From assembly GCA_910574455.1 (NCBI GenBank), contig CAJSYZ010000002.1, positions 3,745,671 to 3,809,670 on the forward strand: 64,000 bases of DNA, read 5' to 3'. Positions 44,332-58,338 of the stretch are shown piece after piece; position 1 is the stretch's first letter, and each line of letters opens with the position of its first letter. Source of the DNA: Trichaptum fuscoviolaceum. Taxonomy: Eukaryota; Basidiomycota; Agaricomycetes; Hymenochaetales; Trichaptaceae. The translations under genes were made by a program, and so were the position numbers. Below the pieces are notes generated by a model, which was given only the letters and a program-made list of their open reading frames with translations, was not told where the DNA came from and made no database searches.

Positions 44332-46210
44332 ATGCCGCCAAAATCAATATTCAGACAACCAGGCGCCAGACATTTCCAGCTTGTGCATCGCTCACAGCGT
44401 GATCCTCTTTATCATGATCCCGAAGCTAGCCAACACGTCCTCAAGCCCATAGTAAAGGTGCGCATACCACATGTCATATGGTGCTCGGAAGGCTTACGAT
44501 TTGATACTCTTATTAGGGCCAAAATCGAGCAGATCTAGAAAGCGCGCTTGCTGCAGATGAACTTGCTCATGATCTTTCTCGTGCAAATATTGGCGAAGCC
44601 TCACTCTATGGTGTCTATTACGATGATACGGATTACGATTACATGCAGCATCTCCGTCCTGTGGGCGTACAAGAAGACGGTGTCGATAGCGTCCTAATAG
44701 ATGCGCCATCGACGAGTAAGGGAAAGCGGACCGCCGGTGGAAAGGCAAAGGCAAAAGGCGATGATATGATTCGTGATATACCTGCTGAAGCACTCCCGTC
44801 GACTATAGAGCTGCCTCGGGATTATGACTCACAGCAAGCGATCCCAGCTGAGCTGTCTGGACTACAGCCGGATATGGACCCGCATTTGAGGCAGACGCTA
44901 GAAGCTTTGGAAGATGACGCTTTCGTGGATGAGGGTCTAGAAGATGATTTTTTCAAAGATCTTGTGGAAGGAGGAGAGAGGGATGACGAAGAAGCAGGCT
45001 TCGAGTTTGATGAGTACGGTGTTGAGTATGGCGCAGAAGGTACTGGAGAAGAGGCTGTGGCTCTAGATGACGAAGAGGATAATTGGGAAGCGAGATTTGC
45101 AAAGTTCAAAAAGGAGAAAGAGCAAGAGAGTTGGCTACATGACCAATCCGCTACTTCAGACATTGCTTCGGACTTACGATCAGAAGGTGGAGATACAATT
45201 GGGAAACTACCAGAGATCCATGTCATAGGAGGCAAACGCAGAAGGAAGGGCACATCAGATGCGTCGGGATATTCTATGAGCAGCTCCTCCATGTTCCGCA
45301 ATGAAGGGTTGACACTTCTGGATGAACGCTTTGATCAGGTCTTAAACAAGTTTAGTTATGAATGCTCGTTTCTGATGGGCGTCTTTTCAGGTCGAAAAAG
45401 AGTACGCGTCCGATGAGGATTCGGATGAAGACGAGGTTGACTCAGATATGGCCCCGGATCTCATTACGTCGAGAGAAGATTTCAACTCCATCATGGATGA
45501 CTTCCTTGAGAACTACGAGATTCTTGGCGGAAAGATGAGGCCAACTCTACCCGGAGAGTCGGTGACGGACAAGCTTGGCACAATTCGACAGTCGCTGAGA
45601 GAAATTGGCTACGAAGTGAATGACCAAATAGAAGACGAGAAGGATGTAGAAGATGCTTTCGAAGATTTCGTGGAAGAAAGGGGAGACCGCTGGGACTGCG
45701 AGACAATACTCAGTGAGTGATCATTAGGCTTCTTATTACTTCTATCCTTCTCGCGCTGACCTTTTGGTTCTAAAGGCACCTATAGCAATCTCGAGAACCA
45801 TCCACGATTGATCAGAGCAAGAGAAATTAAGATAGTTCCCAAAATTGTCCTCGATCCTAAAACTGGCTTTCCCTCAGCTGTTGCTGTGGACCCCAAAACG
45901 CGCATATCCACTCGCCGCTCAGTCCCTCCTGTCTTAGCAGAGGAAAATACAAATATTAAACCCCAAGGTTTTTACAGTTTTTTTTGTTGTGCGGTCGGGG
46001 TAAATCACTGACTCGGTTTACATAGTTACAATTGCTCGTCCAAAAAATGAAACGAAAGAGGAGAAACATCTTCGCAAGCAAGCTGTGAAGTTAGAACGCC
46101 AGGCGCGTCGGACGGAGAAGAAGGCAACGCAGCATCAGTTCTCAGACGAGAGGAAACGCCAACTGCAGATTCTTGCCAACACGGAAAGAAAGGGTATCAA
46201 GAAGCTGTAA
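44332..46210 (+). CDS. LTV1: 40S ribosome biogenesis factor Ltv1
   Basis: A late pre-40S assembly factor that binds near uS3 and is released by casein kinase phosphorylation. Exon 1 encodes MPPKSIFRQPGARHFQLVHR to SQRDPLYHDPEASQHVLKPI, the conserved N-terminus. After an intron (about 44458-44517): DLESALAADELAHDLSRANI, then YGVYYDDTDYDYMQHLRPVG, the Ltv1 hallmark. Acidic middle region with DMDPHLRQTLEALEDDAFVD-type sequence and DDFFKDLVEGGERDDEEAGF. Then MDDFLENYEILGGKMRPTLP, and in the last exons DRWDCETILS, TYSNLENHPRLI, RPKNETKEEKHLRKQAVKLE, ending LQILANTERKGIKKL. Four introns. It is convergent with FAB1, 147 bp between stops. Confidence 0.93.
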
Positions 46211-46357
46211 ACTTGAAGTATTGTATGTGACAAATGATGTGACATTAGTGTACATGACGATAACAGACTATATTGCGTATTTTACAATGCGGCGTGAGTA
46301 GTCAAGATGCTTGAAAGATGCATTAATTGTGAAATAGACCTCAATGTACGGTGTGTA

Positions 46358-49300
46358 TCACCAATCTGGCCAAAGGTCAAGTAAACTATCACCCTCTTCT
46401 TCGGGGGCGTCTTGTTGTTTCATCCATCTATCAGGGACCTGTGTCATTCGTTAGCACATTCATTTTCTGGCACCAGAAAAGTTCACCTACCAGGGGAAAG
46501 TACCTCTCCATTGCGCTTAAAAAGCGCTGGCGATACTGTTTGGGTGTTATGATTGTAGGTTCACCCTTGCCGGCGCCCGTCAGAAATGCTGACTCCTTCA
46601 CCCAGCTTTCCAATTTCTTATCCCATGTATACGTCCGGATGTAGTCTGATGCACGTTAGTCCATCCATTCATAAGCTAATCTTATATTTAACTTACCGAC
46701 AATTCCCACAACAAGTTCGTTCTTATTACCGTCAACCCCAACCACAAGCGAATAGTCCATAACATTTATATCTGCCAGAAATTTTGTGTCATTATACAGC
46801 GCTCCTCGAAGAATCCGCTTTGAGTGTTCTCGGACATAGAACGGTGAGAGATGTGCAGCTGGGTTCTGTCAGGAATGTACTAAAAGTATTTGAGTGACAG
46901 ACTCACTTTGAACTAAATTCTCATCTAAAAGAACCTCGTTCTCCCTTCCGGTAGATTGGACATGTCTATTTCTTGTTGAACCTTTAAGGTCAAAGATCTG
47001 ATGAACAACGTATGAACAAAAGGCACAGTTTAGTGATACAGTAGGTGAAATGTCACCTTTGCAAAACGCTTGTCATAGAATAAATTCTCCATTACGAGAA
47101 GATTCATCTGCGTATGCTTAGACTTCGCGGACCGCTCCTTATCCTTGGTGGTCTTCTTGAACACCAGCTTGTAGCACCCAAAAACTTTCGCAAGCAGTGT
47201 CGGACGCTATCTCCACTATCAGTAAACTACAGGAGAAGATTGGGGGCACTTACATCAGCGGTAACGGCAGAAGACATGTAGTCAAAATACGCAGGTGCGA
47301 ATGTCGCCATGGTCTCTAGCTCGTTCCTTGAAAGTTCTTTAGCGATGAAGCGATCATCTGAAGCTTGCAACTAAGTATTAAAGCTGCGAAATAACTGTAT
47401 TGCCCACTAACCTTGTGTCTTTAAAAAAGCTGATCCAGATTTGCCCCCGCTCGCATTCCACTTAACACAACGCGCCAAAGACTCGATGAGGCTTCTGTCG
47501 CAGTCATATGTACGACGGAGAGCATCAAATTGTTCTGGGTACAGGATCGTACAAGTGATTGTTAGTCCTCCACTCTCGAAAGCTAATGATGAGTAGTCAG
47601 TTTAATACAATGTGTGACATATTCAGCTGAAAACTGACATATAGCCCAAGGCAGTTTAGAAGATGGAACCCGTAGATCCTCAGTTGGATTTCCGTCATCT
47701 GTAGAATCTATGTTGACAACGCCCCATGTCGACGTTGATCCTGCCACCGAAGCGTCGTCAGGCATGAAGGCTTCCCCGCCATCAGAAATTTTAGGCTCCC
47801 TAACGAGCTTCTTGTCGGCTCTGGACTTCGCGAGCATGTCTCTATATTGTGGCGAGCTGTGTATGATGAGGTTAATATACGTCAAGGGAGGAAGGGTAAA
47901 GTACTCGCTTCAGTGCAAGAGCGATGATAGATGTAGGCTCGTCGGTCCGGACAACCATTGACGATTCACGGAAAATATGCTCTGGGTCGGCTAAGGGATC
48001 ATCTCCGTCAAAGTCGACCTGACTGCGGGCACCGCTGGTTTGATGGGGCCAAAAGCCAGACAACGCCTTCAGCAAAGTGGAAGGACGTTCCTGGCCCATA
48101 GGCGTGGTCTCCGCATCTGACTGTGGAGGAGTCTCAAAGGGAGGTTGCACTACAGTTGGTATTTGAGGATTAGACAAAGCTCCCGTATCTATGGGTGAAG
48201 GATTCGTTTCAGTTTCCGCATCTAACCGCGGCACCGGATCTACAGTTGGGAGCGTCTCCACTGGCGTGGATGTATGATTAAGGGAAGGCTGTGATATGAC
48301 CGCTGGGCTCTGGAGTTCAGCGTCCTGCACCTCTAATTCTGGTGAAGTTTTCTTGTCCCTCTCATCCTCTCCCTCGCCCTCATCCTCGTCGTCAGCCTCA
48401 CTAGACGAATCAGAGCTTTCACTCTCATCGCGAATAGCTTCTCTAACGCTCTCAAATATTTCGACAGTAGCACGAGAAGAAGCTACCGGGCGCGCACGTC
48501 TCCCTCTAATGACAGCATAGCGCTTGTTGGCTTTCTCGTTGTCCCGGTGTAAGCGTTCGAAATGCCGAGCAATATTGGATACTTTCCCGCCCATACCAAT
48601 AGCAGAAGCTCTTCTCATTGTTGCCTTGATATTGGATACCGACGTCGAACGGGTCGCCGTAGGTCTTTCTTTAAGAGGGTTTCTTCCCACGACTCTCGCT
48701 TTACCTTGTCTAGCGGGTAACGCATTTGCCGTTGGATTGTCAGGAAAATGTTCTCTATCTTGTTTAGTAGTATCTGGTGCTCTCTTTTGCGCGACAGCGG
48801 CCCGCTTGTCTGGAGACGTACGCCTCGAGGATTGCCGAGAGTCGTAAGACGACGATGTTGGTCCGGGTATTTTACTAAGATGCGAAGAATTGCCCAGTTG
48901 CCGTCTAGTTGTGAGATATCTGGGTGCGACATTAGCTGCATAGCTATGTTCAAAATCAGATGTGGAGTCCTTTCTGCGTGGAGCTTTGAACTTGACCCTA
49001 GGTTTGTAGCGTACAGTATCATATTGATCCTGAGTTTCCTGGTCGCTTTCACCAATGAGAGGGGGTACAGGGGGAGGGATAGAAGTGGTAGCCAGCTCCG
49101 ACGATACTGATTCCGGTAGATAGTCCTGATACCGCTTTACAAGCTCAGCTACAGAAGTACGCTGACCCGAACGTCGAGGCAGCTTTGACCTTCCTGGAAC
49201 GAACGTTGCGAGTTCACTTTCGCTGGCATCATCCTATATTGTAGATTAGTACCACGTACTTTACATAGACATAGGATTGATCACTCACATGTGAAGGCAG

Positions 49301-52300
49301 GTCTGACAAGTCGGTTACAGGGAGTTGACGAGTAACACCACGTGCCGCTATGGTAGAGTCGCTATCCGAACCTCTGCGGGTGCGTCCCACATTGTTGTGT
49401 TTCGTCGGCGATGCTAGAGATGTGGAGTCTTCTATGGATAAAACGACCGGTACTATAGCATGCGCAGGCTCAGCATCAGAGATATCAGAAGCCGAGGCTG
49501 TTGACGAAAGCGAGTCGCCAGTGACGCGCCGTTGAAGCGGGGGATGAGACTCTGCTCCTGGGGTGCTCGTTTGAGGGAAATGCAGGTTTTCTAACACGCC
49601 GGGAAATTCGTATCGTTTAGGCCACATGGCTCTCACGGAATTGAACGCAGATACCTTTCGCACTTCCTTCTCGGGTACTTGTGCCAGCTTCGGCTTGGGA
49701 AGCTTGTCAAAATCCTGCTGCCAGGCTACAATCCTATCCTGTCTCTCTGCCCGTACGCGATTTAATGCAAGAGTGTCGAAAGGTGCAGAAATTTTGTACA
49801 CCTGATCGATAAGTTGAACTATCTCAACCTGTTCTGACTCTGCTCGTTCAATCAGAACATTGATTTCGGCAGTGAGCTTCTCGTCTACTTCCTCGTCCCC
49901 AGTTGCGGCATCTATGTTGATAAGCTTCAGGTCGTCAACTAGAGCAGCATACCACTGTGCATTTCTCTTCCGCAAACGCTCATAGTCAGCATTCTTTATT
50001 TGCAACAATGTTTCGCTCCTGATATGAATTCGGCTGGGAGGGAAGATGATTTCCTGGAGAACAATCGCATCTGTTTGGAACATCACTGTCATGCCCTTCG
50101 TTGCGAAGTAGCGGATATGATGCTGATATATATTGTGAATGCATCCGGCACCTTGGACAAGCTGGACGTCAGCCGGGTAATAGTGAAGTTCGAGAAATTT
50201 TGCGAAGGAGTAGCGCTGCATTTCTTCCGAAACCGATATGAAAGGCGTCACTGACCCACACACGCGACAAGCACTCCATGTGGTAATGATTTCTGGTGCA
50301 GGTGGTAAATTCATACGTGTCTTGATTTGCCCATCCGATTGTTCAGCGTACACCAACAGCCGACTTTCATTGTGCAAGTAGACACGGCAGTGCCGTGCCA
50401 ATGGTTGCCCACACTGCTTCCCAGAACAGAACTCCTTATCGACAATACGTGCGATAGTCTCGTTAACAGTCTTGTCAATGAATTGCCCTAGGGTGCAATC
50501 GTTTTTGCCGTAGAACGTCATATACTTAAGTTCGGGAAGAAAACACGCCCTATGGTGGCCTAACTCTGTAATTGGTAACGTGAATTCTACCAGACTGATG
50601 CACTGGTACTTTTCCACATTGAAATCATCTTTGTTCTTCCTTAAGTACCATTCCCAAACACGTCTCTGTTCGTTGTGTTGCCATTTGACGTGGTCGAGGG
50701 CGCTTTGACTGGCTATGTCGGACTCTGTCATGAGTTTGAGTACGTCTGCACTGCAATCCTTCGAAGCGTAAAGTGAGTTCCCTAGAGACCTAAGACTTGT
50801 GCTGGATGCAGACTGGGTCAATCCTCGCGTGAAATAGTCCACAGACAGCGAGGTTTCGCCAGTCTTTGTAGACGATCTGCTACCGGGAGTCGGGGTCTCT
50901 GGAAAAGGTATCGAAGGGAGAGCTTCAATCTGTGCTTTGATATCTTCAGTCGTAGTGATAGTGTCTGAAGGGGTGATAGTAGTCTCTTGCGAATGTTGGA
51001 CAGAGACATTCTCTTCCCGACTGATTATCTCGTCCTCCCAAGCCCTTCTAACCCGATGCAGCTCATCATCCAATTCTTTCATTTTCCGAATTGGGTGGGG
51101 AGGTAAGAAACGCAGTGTCGCAGAGACGGATATGAAAGTCTTCAGGTAAGGATCTAATGATTCTTGGATTCGACGGGATAGCAAAACTTCACGAGCATCT
51201 TCATTAGGAAGATCATCCACAATCGATCCATTTGATGCAGAGCTCGACAACATGCTTCGACTGTTGAAGCCAACTAGAGTATTGCAACGAGTTCGTTCTC
51301 CTGGAGAGTAGTCATTTCGGGGTTTCGTAGATTGAAGTTGAGCGAGATACCATTGTGGCGCGGCGTCTGCTGTGAGATGAGGAGCTGTGATGACAGAGTC
51401 TTTCCACAAATGAGTCTCCAGCTTCAGATTACGGACAATGAAGGCAAGGAAGAGCGTGACCTTCTTAATGTGTCTAAGGTGCCCCATATCGCCACCCCGT
51501 AGAATGATCGTACAGCCAAGGTCATGGCTACACCCTTCGAACCGCATGTACGTCTTCCTTCGAGAGGGAATAAGAGGATGGTCGAATGTCTGAATTCTGA
51601 AGTGGGTGCAATGACCAAGACGAGGTTCTAGCGCCAACTTGTCTATAGAAGAAAATATATCGCCTTGTGTCATACGGGCTACAAGTTGTATCGCGGAGTG
51701 CTTGACCGATCTCGCAACAACGATATTCTGCTTAACAAGGGCCTCCAGGGCCAAACGTGAGACAGATTTTTCAACCAGAACTACGTGAGGCCTCAAAGCT
51801 GCTATACGGCTTGCTAGATTTCCTAGATAAGCCTTTTCTTGCCGCACTGCTTGATCAAAATGCATGTATTGCCCTTCGACGCGTTGAAACTCCAGGGGGA
51901 AAGTCACCAACATCACTCGCGGGTTTTTCTGAGACCTCGACATCAGTTTGTGGGCGACATTTTTCGAAATAACAGCCCCATCAACGTATTCAGAATCCCT
52001 TGGAGAACCACCAGGAATCTTTTTTATCTTGACGTATCGACGGACATCCATATCAGCGCCCTCGCGGTTGGGATATGCAGTGAAAGTAAGCTCCTTCGCA
52101 ATTTTCAAAGCAAGCTTCAGAAGTGACTCCTCCCACTCTCGGACATTAGATATCCCCTCGTTCATGAGCATTTGTCGCAGCATAATACGAAGGTGGAACA
52201 TTGAGATGGTATTCAGCTCCTGCGCGTACCTGAAGATGATATTAGAATACAAAAGTGAAGTCAGGTATTAACACATACGCTGTACTCTCCCTCCTTGTTC

Positions 52301-53952
52301 GCCATCCGGCTTCCCCAAGGTTCAACTCGTTTAGCCTACTATGCACTCTACTTCTCAGGAAAGGCGTTGGAATCTCTGTCTCTGTATACGAATTTACTCT
52401 CGAGCGAAATAAGCTTGAAGGATGAGGGCTATCTAAGCCATGCTCTGGGGAGCTTCCAGGGAATTGAATTGTGCTTTTCGATGCATCTATGCCGCCGGGC
52501 GTAACAACGTGAAGGTCAATCGGTGTTTTCGTACGAGAACGGGGTCTGGTTGGAGACTGATCCTGAAAAGAATCGGGGACTACGACAGCCTCCCTGTCTT
52601 CTTCAGCCGATGAACGTCGAAAGGGGGCAGGCTGTGCGTCAACCACGTCTTCCCACAAATTTCCACCCTCGCCATCACCTGGCGTCAAAGGCCGTGAACC
52701 AAATCCACTGTTGTCGGAACCAGAGAATTGACGTCTCCTCTCTGCTATCGAGTACAGATTGAAAGGCTCATCCGACCGAACAAATACCTGCGAGGACGCA
52801 AAAGGAGACTGAGAGCGATGCCCTATAGCGTTTAGGTATGAATCCATCATTTGAGGAGGATATGGGGTAGAAATATTGGAGTGGATTGAACGCCGATCGT
52901 CGTCATCGTCTTCGTCGATATTCAACTTCTCAAGACATAAGTTACAAACTCGTAACATGCCCTCATGCCCAAATTTGACGCCCCTGATGATGTGTGATGC
53001 ACAACGCGAGCAGAATATTTGACCTGAGTAAGGATTTAACAGGAGTCGGACGTTGCAGACAGATGGACTCACCACATATTCTACAGTGGTGCTTTCGCCT
53101 CCAGGCTGTGAACACACTTTTGCAGTCGTAGCACTCTTTACAATCCTCGTCGTCCATCCAATAATCCCGCGATAAGCCTAAAGAAATACTTAGTGAACAA
53201 ATGACGGCCAGAAAGGAGATGCAGACCGACCCTCTCCACGTATACGTCTTATAACCTTTGAAACAGATGCAGAACGCTTCAGGCTCGTAGAGGTATGGAT
53301 ACTCCGTGCATCGTCTTGAATTGGGAATCCAGGGATACCAGTGCCAAATAGACCACCCTCATGCGATTCTGTGGCGGGCGAGTATAGTATTCCTCCCTTT
53401 CCCGATGACTTCTCATAATCTGCGTTGAATGATTGTATTTCAGAGAGAGCTGGGATAACAGACACCAGTGGCGGGGCCAGAGAAGGGCCTATAATTCTCG
53501 CTCGAAGCTTATCCGCAGCAGTCCTAGCTGCCGGTATCGAAGAGTAAATCTGTTGTGGCCTTTCCATTGTACGTCTCTGTTCAGATGCGGGTGAGGGGTT
53601 GGTCGCTGTGTTCACTATTTGCATATTGCTGGACGTAACACCGGCCGCAGAAGTAAGTGGGGCAGTGAACGAGTTCTTAACTCTTGAGAACAATGAACTG
53701 ACCAACGCATACGACGATTGGTCATTTTCATCTTCCTCTGAGAAAGGATTAAAGCTCGTTAAACTCGTAACGTCGTCGACCACAAGCCTCGTAGAGCTAC
53801 TACTACTGGACTTCGGAGGGCCAGTTCCATTGATCGGGGAAGTTGGAAAGTCCATAACGCGGTCCACGCTGCTACAAGTTGGGAGCACGTCAGAATCTCG
53901 TGTAGGTTGTCGACATGAAGACGTTAGGGCCAGAAGCAGACCCAGACGACAT
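46358..53952 (-). CDS. FAB1: Phosphatidylinositol-3-phosphate 5-kinase Fab1 (PIKfyve)
   Basis: Makes PI(3,5)P2 on vacuoles and late endosomes. The N-terminus (about 53952-53220) is disordered with [20 protein letters not shown]. The FYVE finger reads [20 protein letters not shown] then CRICG, and across an intron [14 protein letters not shown] and [16 protein letters not shown] binds PI3P. A chaperonin-like CCT domain carries [20 protein letters not shown] and [20 protein letters not shown]. The Cys-rich region spans [20 protein letters not shown] to [13 protein letters not shown]. The kinase domain has [51 protein letters not shown] and [20 protein letters not shown]. It ends [17 protein letters not shown]. 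The start assumes a short first exon (MSSG); 53888 is the alternative. Confidence 0.94.
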
Positions 53953-54061
53953 TGAGTTAAATGAGAGAGAAGACGGACGCGTAGAGGACGTAGGAGATCG
54001 GAATAACTCCAACCTCAAGTAAAGATTCAGGGTAAACTATACTATTACATAACTGGCCCTA

Positions 54062-56072
54062 CTATGCATACGCGGCAAACGCCTCTGACATACCACCCAT
54101 CAATGGATCGCCATTTCTCGATCCCGAGGTCTTTGATACAACAGCTGAATGGACATTCTCTAGAGCTTCGGTCCATTTCTCCAGAGCAGCATATCGCCTC
54201 TTCTCAAGCGCTTGACTGTCAAGTTTGTCAGGAATGGTGAGGCTTCAAGTTATATATTCATTGCTTACTGTCGGTCCAATTCAAGGCGCTGGGTGACTTG
54301 ATCAATTCGTCCTTCAACCTTTCCCTCTAAAATCAGATCGATGAGCATTTCTTCAACCTCGTCTTTCTCCACATTTAATTGCTATGACAGGTGGTGTTAG
54401 GACGAAAGAACGATTTCTTCGGGGCAAAACACGTACTCTTGCTAAGAAAGATAGTTCAAGGCGAGTATACGGTTTGATCAAGTCGATGAGATAGGACGTT
54501 CTTAAACTTCGGAGAAGGTCACCAATATAATATCGGATGAATGGGTCATCCATGATGGTAGATCGGTTATCTGTTTCAAGTCATTGAGATTCAAATCGAC
54601 TGCAAATTCTTCTCTTCGTACCTCGAAGGATTTTTTCAGCAGCGTGCACTTCACGACGCTGGTAAGCATCGACTAGATCTGTCATGGCCGTGATCTGAGG
54701 GTCATTCTTATACCTAATGTTGCGTAATCCGAATGATTTTCAAACGATTCCCACTGCATTATTACTCACGGTTTCGTTTCTTGACTGTCGAAAGGATTAA
54801 CAGCGCTACCTGTAAGCATGTTCGCGAGTACAAGGTACTTCAGGACCTGTATCCTCTGAGGTGAGCCTGCTTCGTCATAGTTCTTGAAAGACTCGAAGAA
54901 GTCCATGAAGGCCCGATTCCATTGACCTACGTACGTACGCACTATTCAATATCTCATACAGCACATAGAAACAAGATGCCTTACGCTCTCCCATCCACAT
55001 TTTACCACCACATTCCTTGATAACGCCCATTATTCTTGGATGTGGAATGGCGGACCGAACCTCATTGGTGGCGTTATATATTTCCTGGAGAAGATAGGTA
55101 CGTATTCAAGCAAACAAATATCTCAGGACTAACCTTCAACTTCTTTTGGTTCTTCGTTTCATTATACATTTGAATCTCAAGGGCATATATTTCAAGAAGT
55201 TGTGTACCGCGTGATTGCTGATCCTCGGATTCTTGAGTTGTGCGATGCAGTTCCTTGATCAACTGACAGTAGTCGTTAGCATTTATAGAGCGAGCCTATA
55301 CGCGCAACGAACCCGAGCCAGGCGTCCATATTCTTTCCTATCGAGCCAAAGTTTTGCAAGCTTCAGGTTAGTCTTGGCCGAGAGGCGCTGACAGAACGTT
55401 TACATCGTTAATGGGGGATTTAATGGGTACAATGATATGAGCACAAACCTCATTCTTTGCCTCCTGTAATGCATCCTTCGTAACCTGATAGAACTTTTCT
55501 AGCACGTCAACATCTACTGAACCACCCTTTCCGCCCCCCACGTAGTCGAGTATGTTGTTAATGGTCTTCTCGGAGTAGTTTCGCGTGACTGCAGAACGCG
55601 TATATTTCAGGAGTTCCGTGTAAGTCTCAAGAGCCTCCGATGGTCTTCTAAGGACAAGATACAATAGTTTGGTGGCTTGTTTGAGAGCCTTGAACCCCCT
55701 TTAAATGTGATAACGATTGAGTGGTCTTAGATGAAGTGACACTGCGTAGCCGTACCAATCTCCTTTCTCTTCCTCTTTCTCTACAATATCCTTGAATGCT
55801 TTCAAGGCATCCTCGGGGCTATCCTCCTTCTTAGCTGTTGAGAGACTATTTGAACTAGATCGTTAACCACAACGCATCTCACTCACACTTCGCAGTGTAG
55901 TACATATTTTCGAGATCGACATCTCCGGAGTCGTCAGCATCATCGCCGTCTGAGTAGTCAAAACCGAAGTCCTTTGGAATAAGAGACAAGTGTGAGGATA
56001 AGTAGTATGTAAGCGATTGAAAGTTACCTCGTCATCACTTCCTTGCATATAATCAGCATCGTCGTCATCCAT
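54062..56072 (-). CDS. CSN2: COP9 signalosome subunit 2 (CSN2)
   Basis: A PCI-domain subunit of the complex that removes Nedd8 from cullins. Begins [15 protein letters not shown], then [20 protein letters not shown] and ENMYYTAK. The TPR-like helices follow: [19 protein letters not shown] sequence, [80 protein letters not shown]. Then [20 protein letters not shown]. The PCI/winged-helix part has [20 protein letters not shown] and [17 protein letters not shown], ending [12 protein letters not shown]. At least ten short introns. Length close to the family norm of about 440-500. Divergent with SAD1 across 262 bp. Confidence 0.93.
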
Positions 56073-56334
56073 ATTGTCTTCAAACTAGGATAGTAATGTA
56101 AGACCTTTGAGTACAAGTATGGCGCGAAGCGCAGTACTATGGTAGTTGCAGTTGAAGCCCTTGACTCGAGACGCGTGACGTTCACTGACCGCCAGATGGC
56201 ACTGGCACGCATCAGAATGTCCGAGTAATTGGAGTGTGTTCATTACCCCTCATACATACAACCTACAACCGTCGTTCCATTAATCTGAGAACATCCTCAA
56301 CGATCTTCGATCTCTATTCTTTGTGCTAAAGTAA
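56073..56334. promoter_or_regulatory. Bidirectional promoter between CSN2 and SAD1
   Basis: 262 bp between divergent start codons. It contains ACGCGT at 56171-56176, next to GTGACGTTCAC. This is the same hexamer that occurs twice in the CCT7/SF3B5 promoter. Function is inferred. Confidence 0.4.
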
Positions 56335-58338
56335 ATGTCAAGCGCGCGACTGGCGAAACAGTTGGTAACTGAGCTTGGAGATACGAATGTTGGCCGTCCG
56401 ACAAAAAGGCCGCGGTTGAATTCGCAATTATTGGAAAACGATAGTCGTCAGGACGAGGGAGAGGACAATATGGATGTTCGAGAAAGAGATGGCGAAGAAG
56501 AATTATATGAAGAGGAAGATGAGGGTATTACAGCTCCTGTAGAATCGACTCGGGCGTCCGACCTTTACCTGGATACTGTGAGCAATACCTTTGCTTCATG
56601 GCCTGACTATTGATAGATATCTTGCTAGATCAACAGAGCAGCTCTTGACTTCGACTTCGAGAAACTTTGCTCAGTCTGTCTTTCTAATATCAACATCTAT
56701 GGCTGTCTCGTGTGTGGAAAGTACTTCCAGGGCCGTGGACGAAACTCATATGCGTACGCACACTCCATTCACGAAGACCACCATGTATTCATGAATCTTG
56801 AAACAACGAAGGTGAACCCCCACAGCTCGTTCTTACCTTTATCTCTAAACATGACATGTTTGTAGGTTTATGTTCTCCCGGATGGTTACCTTGTTTCGGA
56901 CCCGTCATTGGAGGACATATCTTATGTGTTGGCGCCGACATTTACTCCTCAATCTATTGCCTCTCTATCTTCTTCTGCACATTTACAGAAGCTGTCGTAC
57001 GACCTGGCGAATAAACCTTATCTTCCGGGATACATTGGTCTTAACAATATAAAGAGGCATGACCATATGAACGTGATCATCCAAGCCTTGATGCACATTC
57101 CGCCTTTACGCGATTATTTGCTGCTTTCTGACTTCAAAGGAAAAGAAAGTGAGGTGCTTAAGCGCTTTGCAGGTCTTGCGAAGAAGCTCTGGAATCCTCG
57201 GCTATTCAAGAGTCAAGTTAGTCCCCATGAATTTTTGCAAGAAGTTGGTCGAGCTAGTGCGGGGAAGTTTAGACTCCAAGAGCAAGGGGATCCGTCAGAA
57301 TTCCTCGGTTGGCTTCTCAACCGGCTCCACAAAGATCTAGGTGGAACAAAGAAACGCAATTCAAGTATGTCTTTCGGATAATGAGCGCGGTTTACGTTAC
57401 CATATGATATTTACCCTTAATACAGGTGTAATTTTCTCGACTTTTCAAGGTGAACTGCGTATGGAAACACAGCAAGTGGTTGTGCGCCCCGAGGAAGGCC
57501 CCAATCATCGTCCACAGTTTGATATTGATCGAGGTATGTTCTTAAAGCATAGCACATCTATCCGTCAACTGAAGACTCGTATTAGATACGAAAACTACAA
57601 CATCACCCTTTCTGTTTCTGTCAGTGGATCTTCCCCCGCCACCATTGTTTCAAGATTCTGTAGAGAAAAACATTATTCCCCAAGTCAGTTTGGCCTCTGT
57701 TCTATCAAAGTATGACGGGAAAACTACACAGGTACTTATGCTTTGATTACCGCAAAGCTTCGGATAATATCTTATTCTCATCTAGGAGTTACCTGGACAA
57801 TTAAGGCGCTACAAGTGCCTACGACTCCCGCGATATTTGATACTTCATTTCAAGCGTTTCACAAAGAATATCTTTGTAGAAGAGAAGAACCCCACGATCG
57901 TCAACTTCCCCCTGCGTGGTGTAGATTTCCGGGAATGTACGTTCGGCTACTTTCTTACCGCTCTGCGTATCTCACAGCTATCTTTACAGATCTGGAAGCC
58001 CCACAAGATCATCCTCCCACAATTTACGATCTGATCGTGAATATTACACATGAGTCAGTCGCAGGTACAACGAGAGACAAGGTGAATACAGCTTGGAAAG
58101 CACATGTACGAGCAGGTTCAGGCGGCGGCGAGAATGAGAAGTGGTTTCAAATCCAGGATCTGATTGTAGAGGAGGTTCGGAAGGAGATGATCTTCTTGGG
58201 AGAAACAGTGATACAAGTAAGCTAATCGTTCTCTCTATCTGAGATCGATTGAATCGTATAACATGAATCTCGTAGATATGGGAAAGACGGGAACCGATGG
58301 AATCTGACACAAATGGCCTTAGATTTGACGGCAGATGA
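56335..58338 (+). CDS. SAD1: U4/U6.U5 tri-snRNP factor Sad1/USP39 (inactive ubiquitin hydrolase fold)
   Basis: A splicing factor needed to stabilise the tri-snRNP. Exon 1 gives MSSARLAKQLVTELGDTNVG, RPTKRPRLNSQL and an acidic stretch to SDLYLDT. After an intron, a ZnF-UBP domain: NRAALDFDFEKLCSVSLSNI, NIYGCLVCGKYFQGRGRNSY, AYAHSIHEDHHVFMNLETT. Then VYVLPDGYLVSDPSLEDISY and the USP fold: LPGYIGLNNIKRHDHMNVII. The catalytic Cys of true USPs (GNTCYMN) is replaced here by RHDHMN, so no peptidase activity is expected. Later: PHEFLQEVGRASAGKFRL, GDPSEFLGWLLNRLHKDLGG, FDTSF/ILHFKRFTKNIFVEEKNP, YDLIVNITHES, WFQIQDLIVEEVRKEMIFLG. The last exon ends NGLRFDGR. Several introns. Confidence 0.92.
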
